39,376 bases of DNA from IMG/VR virus record IMGVR_UViG_3300017946_000001, positions 1-39,376 of that record; one strand, written 5' to 3'. The stretch comes from a virus. Every line of letters begins with the position of its first letter. Within the stretch, counting starts at the first letter, position 1. Below are positions 21,635-29,800 of this stretch, in pieces. A program made the translations under genes and the position numbers. Below the pieces are notes generated by a model. The model was not told the DNA's origin. It was given only the letters and a program-made list of their open reading frames with translations, and searched no databases.

Positions 21635-23140
21635 ATGTCTGTCGATATAGATAAAATCTTAAAAAAAGCTAAAGAATTAAACGCGAAGAAAAAAAACAAG
21701 CCACAATGTAACTCTGTTATTACTGGCTTACCGGCTGAATATAAACCATGGTATCAAGGTGATAACTTTTCTCCTGAAGAAGCTGAGAAGCTAGAGACAA
21801 CCTCTCAACCGCTGATCATGGAAGTTTTGGTTACAGCGGCTGTTGAGGATAATTTGGAAGTTACCAATCTTAAAACCATTTTCAAGGAAGATAACTTTAT
21901 GGATAATGACGTAAAAAAGGATGAAACTCAAGTAAAAATAAATCGTACACAGATCGTACACAATTCAGGCACAGATCGTACACAGATCGTACACAATTCA
22001 GGCACAGATCGTACACAGATCGTACACAATTCAGGCACAGATCGTACACAATTAGTACACGATTCGTACACAGATCGTACACAAACGGTACTCAAACAGT
22101 ACTCAAACAGTACTCAAACAGTACTCAAACGGTACTCAAACAGTACTCAAACAGTACTCAAAGATGACTCAAACAGTACTCAAACGGTACTCAAAGATGA
22201 CTCAAACAGTACTCAAACGGTACTCAAACAGTACTCAAACAGTACTCAACAAACAGTACTCAAACAGTACTCAAATCTCGACTTAAGTACGGTAACTGGC
22301 AGTCAACAAGAATTACTTTTTTATATATATAATTTATGCAAAACAGGAGGAAGCAAAATCACCCCTCCATTAAGTATAAAAAATTTTTGTGAGAACACTG
22401 AGGTTAAAAAAGGTACTATAAAAGCCGCATTAAATCGATTAATTGAAAAAGGATTTCTAACAAAAGAAAAAAGTAGAACTGGCAGGTGCGGATGGATTTC
22501 TTATAAAATTCCAGACCAAGCGTATAAAGAATTACTTAACAATGGTGTACCATCACCTTCGACTATAAACGGTACTCAAACAGTACTCAAACAGTACTCA
22601 AACGGTACTCAAATCCCCGTTAGTAGTAGTAGTATTATTAATATAACTACTACTACTAACGGAAACGGATTTCCCGAAGAATGGAAGAACGTAAATTTAG
22701 ATCTCTTACAAGATATTGGGTTTTCTGAAAACCATCTTAGACAGCTTTTTAATTTTAATACCCCAGAGCTAGTCGAAGAATCAATTAAGCATTTTGCTTT
22801 TGGCCTTTTGAATAATCCAAAAACAAAACAATACCCAAACCCAATAAACGTGCTAATGGGAGTTTTACGAAAAGGTCAAGCTTGGGTTGAAAATAATTAT
22901 AAATCCCTGCAAGAAATAGCTCAGGAAGAACTTGTTGCACGTAAAAAAGCAGAAGCAGAACGATTGGTAAAGCTCGAACAAGAAATTTATAATGCAGAAT
23001 TTAAAATATGGGAAAGCGGATTATCTGCAACAGAGCTAAAGGCCATTGAGTTTGGAACACAATATCTCGGCCCCCTAAAAGCCAGGTTAAAGGCATGTTT
23101 TGATAAAACCATATGGCCAACCAAGCAAAACAAACCCTAA
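21635..23140 (+). CDS. ParB/Rep-position winged-helix protein with a repeat array in its gene
   Basis: The 501-residue protein has a charged N-terminus, an 11-residue peptide repeat region (about residues 104-214; TQTVLKQYSNS-type units), a winged helix (ELLFYIYNLCKTGGSKITPP, VKKGTIKAALNRLIEKGFLT, about 220-300) and a second short repeat patch. A C-terminal helical domain includes LLQDIGFSENHLRQLF and LMGVLRKGQAWVENNY. The winged-helix plus C-terminal pattern resembles proteins of plasmids and integrative elements placed next to parA. It could be the centromere-binding partner of ParA or a replication initiator. The repeat peptide results from 11-bp DNA repeats at 21944-22276, so the gene probably carries its own binding sites. 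Confidence 0.65.
   Translation: MSVDIDKILKKAKELNAKKKNKPQCNSVITGLPAEYKPWYQGDNFSPEEAEKLETTSQPLIMEVLVTAAVEDNLEVTNLKTIFKEDNFMDNDVKKDETQVKINRTQIVHNSGTDRTQIVHNSGTDRTQIVHNSGTDRTQLVHDSYTDRTQTVLKQYSNSTQTVLKRYSNSTQTVLKDDSNSTQTVLKDDSNSTQTVLKQYSNSTQQTVLKQYSNLDLSTVTGSQQELLFYIYNLCKTGGSKITPPLSIKNFCENTEVKKGTIKAALNRLIEKGFLTKEKSRTGRCGWISYKIPDQAYKELLNNGVPSPSTINGTQTVLKQYSNGTQIPVSSSSIINITTTTNGNGFPEEWKNVNLDLLQDIGFSENHLRQLFNFNTPELVEESIKHFAFGLLNNPKTKQYPNPINVLMGVLRKGQAWVENNYKSLQEIAQEELVARKKAEAERLVKLEQEIYNAEFKIWESGLSATELKAIEFGTQYLGPLKARLKACFDKTIWPTKQNKP
21944..22276 (+). repeat. Thirty-unit array of 11-bp repeats inside the parA-partner gene
   Basis: From 21944 every 11 bp starts a new unit. The first 13 units are of the CGTACACAGAT / CGTACACAATT / CAGGCACAGAT type, including three exact 33-bp blocks. 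The next 17 are AGTACTCAAAC or GGTACTCAAAC, with variants such as ATGACTCAAAC and one 14-bp unit at 22241-22254. Since 3 x 11 = 33 bp, the array is read in all three frames and yields an 11-residue peptide repeat. Such phased arrays resemble iterons or partition centromeres. There are no spacers of CRISPR type. Confidence 0.9.
22571..22614 (+). repeat. Second cluster of four 11-bp repeats
   Basis: GGTACTCAAAC, AGTACTCAAAC, AGTACTCAAAC and GGTACTCAAAT lie in tandem after the winged-helix coding region. They are identical in type to the second half of the main array, so repeats flank the DNA-binding domain on both sides. Confidence 0.88.
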
Positions 23141-23288
23141 CCAAGGCCGTTTTTAACGCCTTACAGCCTCTTTCTTTAGGTAACCGCTACCTACCTAGCG
23201 CCCCACAAAAATAATGGCTAATAAAGCGTTTAAATGAGTTAGTGTATTTGCACGGCTCGCGACAATTTAGGGAACAGTTTTTGGTAAG

Positions 23289-23316
23289 TTGATCCTGTTA
23301 CCCTATATGCTATAAA
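23289..23316 (+). promoter_or_regulatory. Promoter of the higA-like gene
   Basis: TTGATC and TATAAA with a 16-bp spacer lie 25 bp before the ATG. The gap from 23141 to 23288 shows only weak hairpins and no gene. Confidence 0.55.
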
Positions 23317-23340
23317 AAGTTAATAACATGGGAGAAAAAA

Positions 23341-23613
23341 ATGCTCAAGGATAAAGAACCTCCACACCCTGGAGAAATACTACTTAGGGAATTTATAGAG
23401 CCTAACGATATAGCGCCACATAGGCTAGCTAAGGATTTAGGTTGGCCATATTCAAAACTAGAAAAACTTATGGATGGAGAAATAAACCTTTCTATCGACT
23501 CTGCTATGGAATTAGCAGAAGTTTTAGATATGGAGCCTGATTTTTGGGTAAACTTACAGGCCAAATGGAGTAAATGGCATGATAATCAAGCGCTAATAGA
23601 TGAGAACCTTTAA
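23341..23613 (+). CDS. higA: HigA-family antitoxin / XRE-type regulator, orphan
   Basis: The 90-residue protein matches HigA antitoxins: PPHPGEILLREFIEPNDIAP, then HRLAKDLGWPYSKLEKLMDG as helix-turn-helix, and INLSIDSAMELAEVLDMEPD followed by FWVNLQAKW. HigA neutralises the ribosome-dependent RNase HigB and represses the operon. In canonical operons higB precedes higA; here no HigB-like frame is visible on either side. The orphan may neutralise a host HigB, regulate phage genes, or be what is left of a lost addiction module. GGAG lies just before ATG 23341. Its end overlaps coiled-coil paralogue F by 21 bases, tail to tail. Confidence 0.88.
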   Translation: MLKDKEPPHPGEILLREFIEPNDIAPHRLAKDLGWPYSKLEKLMDGEINLSIDSAMELAEVLDMEPDFWVNLQAKWSKWHDNQALIDENL

Positions 23614-23850
23614 CACAAAATATCCGTGTAGTAATGTGAGTATTGTTCCAAACAAATACACCACATTTTTTAGGCGTTTAAATCCAGAGGTTATAGCAAA
23701 CTCAAGGTTTAAAATATGCTCTTTAGTTGCGATAAGGCGTAAGTCGGTTTCACCAGCGAGCGCTAAATTACGAGCTAACATTTTAGCTTGGTGCTCTGGG
23801 AAACCAGCTTCAATAAATTCGTCAGTTTTTAATAACATGTTTATTTTCAT
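23593..23850 (-). CDS. DUF1640-like coiled-coil membrane protein, paralogue F (divergent)
   Basis: The 85-residue protein is the most divergent member: the head reads TDEFIEAGFPEHQAKMLARN, the motif is LIATKEHI, the coiled coil is very short, and a C-terminal hydrophobic segment follows (VVYLFGTILTLLHGYFVLKV). Head, ATKE motif and C-terminal helix keep the family order. GFPEHQA is in fact closer to the usual bacterial DUF1640 wording than the other five. It is last in the lysis-region gene order and convergent with higA. A parS-like site lies 27-42 bp upstream of its start. Confidence 0.65.
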   Translation of the reverse strand: MKINMLLKTDEFIEAGFPEHQAKMLARNLALAGETDLRLIATKEHILNLEFAITSGFKRLKNVVYLFGTILTLLHGYFVLKVLIY

Positions 23851-23876
23851 CCATAAATTCCACTAAATCCGTTTAA

Positions 23877-23892
23877 TGTTCCACGCGGAACA
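23877..23892. other. parS-like site TGTTCCACGCGGAACA
   Basis: The sequence differs by one base (C for T in the centre) from TGTTCCACGTGGAACA, a common chromosomal parS form in proteobacteria. It is extended by A and T on the outside to an 18-bp near-palindrome and sits in a non-coding gap. It could let host ParB segregate the replicon, or be an operator for the adjacent coiled-coil gene. Confidence 0.5.
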
Positions 23893-23896
23893 TATA

Positions 23897-24145
23897 TTAA
23901 TCATCTCTAGAATGCTTGCTAGGTGGTAATAATTTCTCAATATCTATTCCTGTTTCTTTCTTAACAACTTCCTCTATAACTTCTTCGGCAAATTCAGTAC
24001 CAGGATTATCAATTTTTCCAGTATACCAATAACAAACACCAGAGAAAATAACAGAAAGAATGATAATCACAAAGCAAATTACCTTGGTGTTTATTCCCAT
24101 AGTAATAATTTTATCAACAAGATTATCAACACAAGGATCGCTCAT
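23897..24145 (-). CDS. Small single-span membrane protein of the lysis region
   Basis: The 82-residue protein has one hydrophobic span (about residues 22-42, VICFVIIILSVIFSGVCYWY) and an acidic tail with EVIEEVVKKETGIDIEKLLP. I recall this tail wording from small membrane proteins beside phage lysis genes, but no function is established. By size, membrane topology and position after the muramidase-like gene (4-base overlap), it may be a holin or inner-membrane spanin component. No lipobox or second spanin gene is visible. Confidence 0.6.
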   Translation of the reverse strand: MSDPCVDNLVDKIITMGINTKVICFVIIILSVIFSGVCYWYTGKIDNPGTEFAEEVIEEVVKKETGIDIEKLLPPSKHSRDD

Positions 24146-24648
24146 TTTTTAATCCCAACAAAGTTATTGTAGTTAGTAATATATTCATCAATAGTAGCTT
24201 TACCACCAGATGTATTATAATATTTTTTATAGTATTCTGCTTGAAGCTCTAACGTCTTAGGTATAGTCTCTGATGCTCTATGATAATCTAATCTTGCCAT
24301 GGCTGTTGCATAATAAAGATTGTATAACATAATATCAGCCGTTGGGTTATTAGGAACATTACAAAAACTTATTATCTTATCTACTAAATAATGATTAGAT
24401 AAATTTAGATGTTTCCAAATATCGTCATGCGTAGGTGGTTCCATCTGATAAGGGCCGACTGCTAAAATATTTTTTTGCAAAGACGCATATAAATCTGGGT
24501 TGGTACCTTCTTGAAATAAATATGTACCGCCTCTGGATTCTTGAGCGCAAGTTCCTATAAGTAAATCTTCGGCTTCTTGGCTATAAAGGGTTAATTCATT
24601 TAATACGGGCTGGATTATTAGTTTTCTAAACTGTAAGTTATTAAACAT
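24142..24648 (-). CDS. Lysozyme-like peptidoglycan hydrolase
   Basis: The 168-residue protein looks like a small phage muramidase/transglycosylase-type protein. AEDLLIGTCAQESRGGTYLF carries the likely catalytic Glu37, followed by AVGPYQMEPPTHDDIW, as in a family where ES(G/R)xG and GPxQMEP(A/P)THDD are conserved. It has no signal peptide, so it needs a holin or acts from within the virion. The gene overlaps the VRR-NUC gene by 8 bases and the membrane-protein gene by 4. The end of the protein (about 120-168) is helical with repeated Tyr. Endolysin is the favoured role. Confidence 0.7.
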   Translation of the reverse strand: MFNNLQFRKLIIQPVLNELTLYSQEAEDLLIGTCAQESRGGTYLFQEGTNPDLYASLQKNILAVGPYQMEPPTHDDIWKHLNLSNHYLVDKIISFCNVPNNPTADIMLYNLYYATAMARLDYHRASETIPKTLELQAEYYKKYYNTSGGKATIDEYITNYNNFVGIKK

Positions 24649-25009
24649 TATTTAGGTTCCCTCCCAAGTATTCCCTAACGGCATTAATCGCCTCATCTAG
24701 AGAGTAGCATACAACAGCTTTGTATGCTCTGTCATTTAAATTATCAACCCATGTTTTTTGATATTCGGAGAGACGGCCATTTTTAGATTTTAATTCTATA
24801 AACAACCCATGATAGCCATTGCAAGGCACGGCCATGAATATATCAGGTACTCCAGCCGTAACGCCTTGCGCCTTGAGGTTTTTAGCCTCAAGACAATTTC
24901 TACTGCCCCCATTAGGAACAGCAAAAGTAATAAGACGTATACGGGGGTAAAGAGAAATCCATTCAAAGAATGCACTTTGGATCGATGCTTCTGTTGTCTC
25001 TATATCCAA
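24641..25009 (-). CDS. VRR-NUC domain nuclease
   Basis: The 122-residue protein is a complete VRR-NUC domain: Glu8, FAVPNGGSRN (29-38), LKAQGVTAGVPDIFMAV with Asp56, and LFIELKSKNGRLSEYQKTWV with Glu72 and Lys74. Asp-Glu-x-Lys is the PD-(D/E)XK metal site. Stand-alone phage VRR-NUC proteins can cut branched DNA such as Holliday junctions. Here it may resolve recombination or packaging intermediates made by the RecE/Bet system. Its place in the lysis region is usual for such genes in related phages. Confidence 0.9.
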   Translation of the reverse strand: MDIETTEASIQSAFFEWISLYPRIRLITFAVPNGGSRNCLEAKNLKAQGVTAGVPDIFMAVPCNGYHGLFIELKSKNGRLSEYQKTWVDNLNDRAYKAVVCYSLDEAINAVREYLGGNLNNV

Positions 25010-25011
25010 GC

Positions 25012-25263
25012 CTAATTAGCAGAAGGTGCGGCAGGAGCTATTGCGGAACCTACAGCATTTACAACATTTTCAGTGGTGCCTAAAGCAGAATCAGCATCGC
25101 TAATTACAGTACCAACAGTACCAGGAAGCTTAACCGAATTAAGCATGTCTAAAATAGATTTAGCTTCGGCTAAACGTCCTACTAAAGCATTGTGGTTAGC
25201 TGCGCTTTGTTCAATTGCTTGAGCTAATTGTGATACGCGTTCAATTAATGATTGCATTGTCAT
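25012..25263 (-). CDS. Small helical protein of unknown function
   Basis: The 83-residue protein has a helical start (SLIERVSQLAQAIEQSAANH), a helix with LAEAKSILDMLNSV, and an Ala/Val-rich end (NVVNAVGSAIAPAAPSAN). No family is recognised. It is similar in style to 5865-6218 (helix then alternating Val/Ala). AGGGAAA-type spacing precedes ATG 25263, and the VRR-NUC gene follows after two bases. A minor virion component or lysis regulator are possibilities; neither is shown. Confidence 0.55.
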   Translation of the reverse strand: MTMQSLIERVSQLAQAIEQSAANHNALVGRLAEAKSILDMLNSVKLPGTVGTVISDADSALGTTENVVNAVGSAIAPAAPSAN

Positions 25264-25281
25264 ATTTATATTTCCCTATAT

Positions 25282-25307
25282 AAAAAGTGCTCCCCATCTT
25301 GGGGAGC
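25282..25307 (-). terminator. Terminator after the tail-fibre genes
   Basis: GCTCCCCA and TGGGGAGC form a perfect 8-bp GC-rich stem with a 3-base loop. On the minus strand TTTTTA follows two bases later. It ends transcription from 25321-26100 and separates the tail genes from the lysis group. Confidence 0.85.
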
Positions 25308-25320
25308 GTTAATCGAATAT

Positions 25321-26100
25321 TCACACAGCAGGCGTTATGGCTATCCACGAGACGGTAGTTGCAGCACCTGGATCGGCACTAAAACTTACAGTTAATGTGC
25401 CAGCACCTGGAACTACTTTAGTAATTGAAACAGCATTAGTAGAGGCTAAAATAGAGGCTGTCACTATGCTAGTTGCCCCAACATTGGTTGCGGTATAAGC
25501 ATTACTTGTTCCGCCACCAGAATAAGCGGCAGTAGTTGCGGCATGTAATGTAAACCCAGCATCAACAATAGCGCCCACAGTACCAGTTGCTTTAACAACA
25601 TTACCGCTTACTAATGCGCTAGGAGCTAGCACAAAATTGGCAGTAGTAGCTGAAGGATCTGGAATTGTAAATGTTCTAACTCCAGCTTGAGATGCGTTCG
25701 TTACAGTGACCGCAGTATTTCCAGAGTTAGCGGTAGCAGCTACTACTAAATTTCCTTTGCTAGCTGTTGCTGGATAAGAAATAAAATCACCAGCTACGCC
25801 GCTAGATCCTGCCTGGACGTTTCCAGCAAAAGAACCGCCTGAACTTGCAGGGGTTACTAAACTGTAAACTAAGTTTGGGGCAGTTCCAGTAATAGATACG
25901 GCTAAGAATACAACGCCACTAGTAGTGTAAACTAGCGCCATATCGTTGTTTGAAACAGTTAATAGGTTTTCGTGAACAGCTTTACTTAAGTATCCTGTTG
26001 TCGTCACAGTTGCAACAGAGTCATTAGTATTTATAAAAACTAGATTAGGAATAACACCAGCTAACCCAGTAATGCTACTTGTAGCTTGTAAAATTGACAT
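25321..26100 (-). CDS. Ser/Thr/Ala-rich virion-surface protein candidate
   Basis: The 259-residue protein is almost uncharged, beta-rich in composition and opens MSILQATSSITGLAGVIPNL. It ends in a compact beta pattern (GAGTLTVSFSADPGAATTVS). I recognise no named domain. Composition and position at the end of the tail-fibre block suggest a tail or host-contact protein. It is not obviously a truncated copy of the 1378-residue fibre, whose [12 protein letters not shown] units are missing here. A terminator follows its stop. Confidence 0.5.
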   Translation of the reverse strand: MSILQATSSITGLAGVIPNLVFINTNDSVATVTTTGYLSKAVHENLLTVSNNDMALVYTTSGVVFLAVSITGTAPNLVYSLVTPASSGGSFAGNVQAGSSGVAGDFISYPATASKGNLVVAATANSGNTAVTVTNASQAGVRTFTIPDPSATTANFVLAPSALVSGNVVKATGTVGAIVDAGFTLHAATTAAYSGGGTSNAYTATNVGATSIVTASILASTNAVSITKVVPGAGTLTVSFSADPGAATTVSWIAITPAV

Positions 26101-26147
26101 CTTCGCCCTCCATGGCTTTGATTAATTTATATTTTATTCAGCAGGAT

Positions 26148-26255
26148 TTATTTTTTCTTAACAGCCTTACCAATGCGACCTTCCATTTTGCCGCCTTTTT
26201 TATTCATTTTTTCTTTCTTTTCGTAAGATTCTTCTTTACGTTCGTGCTTTTTCAT
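26148..26255 (-). CDS. 35-residue Lys-rich phage protein
   Basis: ATG 26255 to TAA 26148 with AAGGAC eight bases upstream. The protein begins MKKHERKEESYEKKEKMNKK and ends GGKMEGRIGKAVKKK. The high charge and good ribosome binding site support expression. Tiny basic proteins are frequent in this tail region of related phages; function unknown. Confidence 0.55.
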   Translation of the reverse strand: MKKHERKEESYEKKEKMNKKGGKMEGRIGKAVKKK

Positions 26256-26341
26256 TTTCGATGTCCTTATTAAAAATAAATTAATCTAAATTCATTATAG
26301 TAAATCTTATACAAACCCCAAAGATCGTCAAGAGCCATTCT

Positions 26342-26497
26342 CTATTTTTTTGCTTTAGATTTTTTGGTAGCTTTCGCTTTAGGTTTTACATGCTGAGGAA
26401 GCTTTTTACCTTTAGGGGTGGCAGATTCAAATTCCTTAGCTAATTTAGGATGTTTAGCGTACATAAATTTTCTTTGGGATAAACTTTTAAATGGCAC
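26342..26497 (-). CDS. 51-residue basic phage protein (MPFKSxxQRxFM family)
   Basis: Starts at GTG 26497 with AGGAG seven bases upstream and stops TAG at 26342. The protein opens MPFKSLSQRKFMYAKHPKLA and ends in a Lys/Ala-rich tail. The first 20 residues match a common small phage protein family with the pattern MPFKSxAQxRYMFAxHP, whose role is unknown. The upstream gene ends 10 bases before, and its last bases overlap the ribosome binding site. Confidence 0.7.
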   Translation of the reverse strand: MPFKSLSQRKFMYAKHPKLAKEFESATPKGKKLPQHVKPKAKATKKSKAKK

Positions 26498-26507
26498 TTT
26501 AATTCTC

Positions 26508-26846
26508 CTATGAACTGGTCGTTACGATAGGGGCAACTGTGTTTGTTGTTGTTGGACCAGTTGTACTGGTGGGGGCGCCACTACTTGTAGCCGTAGTTGC
26601 AGCATTAAATGCATTTATTCGAGCGGTTAATGTTGCCGTTTGTGTTGAATCATTATTAACAACCTGTGCCCAAAGAGCGGCTACTTGTTCTGCTAAAGTG
26701 GGAGGCGGAGGAATAGCAGCCATAGCGGCTTCTGCTTCTGCATCAATGGCCGCTTGAGCTAAATCCACATCAGTTACTGGAACTTGTTGAACAATACAAT
26801 TACCCGCTCCAGCCGAAATATCCACAACCATTTTATATGTAGTCAT
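26508..26846 (-). CDS. Tail-fibre-associated small protein
   Basis: The 112-residue protein has an N-terminal beta part (MTTYKMVVDISAGAGN and following), a helical stretch (LAEQVAALWAQVVNNDSTQT) and a low-complexity Thr/Ser/Pro tail. It starts 11 bases after the large fibre's stop. Small genes right after fibre genes often encode fibre chaperones or secondary fibre subunits; the central helix would fit a chaperone. No family match is claimed. Confidence 0.5.
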   Translation of the reverse strand: MTTYKMVVDISAGAGNCIVQQVPVTDVDLAQAAIDAEAEAAMAAIPPPPTLAEQVAALWAQVVNNDSTQTATLTARINAFNAATTATSSGAPTSTTGPTTTNTVAPIVTTSS

Positions 26847-26857
26847 AAAAAAACTCC

Positions 26858-29800
26858 TTAAGCAACTAAACCATAAAGTGTAAATGTTCCAGAGGCAATA
26901 TTGCCTGTCCCCATAAAAAATTGAACAGCATTAACTGCCGCTGCTGCTGTTCTATATCCGCTACCATCAATTGGGTTTACATAAGGTGTACCCGTATATA
27001 CGTAGCTTAATACACCTCTAATAAAACAATAACTAGCAGCGGAAGGATTAAAGATATAAATCCAACCGTTAGCACCAACACTTGTGCTCATATAGCCTGA
27101 AGCTCCATAACTAAAAAAGAGAGTTATAGAAGTATCTGACAAGCTAGAATTATTATAATAATCGCCACCATTAATTCCCACAGTATACCAAGAATAATTG
27201 CCTGCTCCGCTGTCGTAAGACGATCCGTTATTTGCGCTCGTTCTTAGAAGCATGGATGTGCTAGATGATGCAGGAATAATGTTCGTTAATAAAACAGCAT
27301 AAGCAATATATGTATTTGATAATCCTGTAAAGCTTATACTAGCACTTGAAGAGGCCGAAACTGATGATATGGCCTGCCAGCTACCACCCCCAGCGGCTTG
27401 AAATGTTGGGAGAGCGCCTGCACCATTACTTGTTAATACCTGTCCTGATGTTCCAGCGCCTGCATTTTGTAAAGCACCTGTTGTGGTGGTTCCCCCACAA
27501 ATAACGCCATATGCTGTTGTTGTTGCAATGCCAGTACCACCATTAGCAACAGGTAATGTGCCGGTTACTGCATTAGAAAGACCTATTTGATCCCAGCTAG
27601 CATCACCTCGCCAGAACGTAGTGTTGCTTGCGCTCGTGCCGCTATTCAAATTTCCTACAGGTAAATTGCCAGTTACACCGTCGGCTAGGTTTACATAGTT
27701 CCACGCTGGATTATTATTTGTTCCAGTATTAGTAAGGTATCGAGTCGCCGTAGTGTTTTTAGCAAGAGCAGACAACGTATTAGTAGCACTTGCATATAGG
27801 GTATCGCCTTGATTAAAGCTCGTTATCCCTGTTCCACCATAAGTTACACCTATAGTAGAACCGTTCCAGGTTCCAGTTGTAATCGTTCCAATACTAGCTA
27901 AAGATGATAATGTAGTTACTGCTGAATTAACTAGGGTGCCTGATGTAGGAAAAGTAACAGATGTAGTATTAGTAAATGTAAAAGTAGAGTTATAAGATCC
28001 AGATAAGGTTAAGCCGCCAGCCGTTGAAATACTACCACCCAAACCAATGGTGTACGCACCATTGTTTACCCCGGTGCCTCCATATGTTCCTGAAATTAGT
28101 GAACCATTCCAAGCACCATTAGTAATAGTTCCTGTTTGAGTAATATTACCTTGAACAGCTGTCGGTAGAGTAACTCCTATGCTAGGAACGCCAGAACTAT
28201 CTGTTACCAAGATGCCGCTATTTGCTGAAGGTAATCCAGCTATAGTATTGTTGGCGCTGCTATATAAAATTTGATGTGCTGTTGTTGATGCAGGATAAGT
28301 GGCCGTACTCCAAGTTGGAGACGTACTACTACCAGACAATAATACCTGATTAGCAGTGGCCGTGCCAGATAAAATAGCTCCTGCACTTCCAGTCGAATAA
28401 AATATACCACCATTACTTGCTGTTAAATTAGCATTCAATCCGCCATTAGCTAACGATAATGGAAAAGTAGGGATAGATGAAGTTGTGGCTAGCGTGCCTG
28501 ATGTTGGTAGGGTTACATTTGTTGCCCCAGTTAAAGTTAATGTAGCAGCATATGCTCCGCTAGTTGCAAAGTTTCCACCAACAGTAATCGTGTTGGATCC
28601 ATTGTTAATACCAGTCCCTCCGTACGTTGGGGAAATGATAGTAGCTCCCCAGTATCCCGTTGAGATTGTGCCAACGCTAGATAATGACGATAACGTGGTA
28701 ACGGCACTATTAACCAATGTTCCACTTGTAGGCAGTGTTACACTAGTGTTGCCAGTAACAACTAGTGTAGTATTATATGCTCCGCTAGTTGTTAGATTTC
28801 CGCCAAGCGTAATCGTGTTGGACCCGTTGTTTACACCTGTACCGCCATAAGTACCGCTAACAAGACTGCCAGTCCATGTACCAGTAGTGATTGTACCAAG
28901 AGTTGTAATGGATGTTTGGCCAACATATGTAGGATCTATATCTACAATAACACTGCCTGTGTTTGGTGAGCAGGTAATAAACCCTACTGTTCCACCGACA
29001 CTCACAACGCCTGTGGCTGACGATTCAAACGCTGCCCAATTAGCACCATCAACAGTGCCTTCAAATACCCCTGATTGACTGTTAAACCTCATCGTTCCAG
29101 CACCACCAGAACGTGCCGCCACGTTACCTTGAGGTAATGTAATACCGCCAGTTCCTGGTAATATTGCATTATTAGCTAATCCAATAGTAACAGCACCAGT
29201 CGCGCTAGATACTGTGGTTTGATTAGCTGTTGCAATATTACTTGTTACCCCTGTTGGGGCGCCTGCTTGCCAAGTAGGAGCGCTCCCTGAACCATTACTT
29301 GTTAACACATAACCTGAAGTTCCAAGACCTGATACCGTTTGTATTGCACCAGTCCCATTACCAAGCAACACACTATATTGAGTAAGAGATGTAGCACCAG
29401 TTCCACCGTAAGGTACATTTATTGTGCTGCCAGCCCAGGTGCCGCTTGTGATCGTTCCAACTGTTGTAATACTAGTTTGTCCTACATATGTAGAATCTAT
29501 ATCAATTATAGGGGTAGAGCCACCGGTTGAAGTAATAAATCCTGGTGTACCCCCCACACTTAATACCCCAAGAGCTGAGGTTGTAAATGGAGCCCATGTA
29601 GAGCCATCAACAGTGCCTTCAAACACACTGGTTTGCGTGTTAAACCTCATCGTTCCAGCACCACCAGAACGTGCCGCAGTATTTCCTTGCGGAAGAGTAA
29701 CTCCCGCGGCTCCTGGTAGAGCTGGATTAGATGTTACTCCAATTGTTATTGCGCCTGTGGTACTAGTAATTGTTAATGCTGTTCCTTGGGTTAAAGTAGC

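Noticed and set aside
21944-22276. CRISPR array
   Set aside because: Units are 11 bp in direct tandem with no spacers, and the array lies inside an open reading frame.
23141-23288. Possible HigB toxin gene before higA
   Set aside because: No frame with a start and HigB-like motifs was found; only weak hairpins are present.
27690-27720. Second parS-like site (GTTCCACGCTGG) in the fibre gene
   Set aside because: Only one half-site matches and it lies within the repetitive fibre coding sequence.
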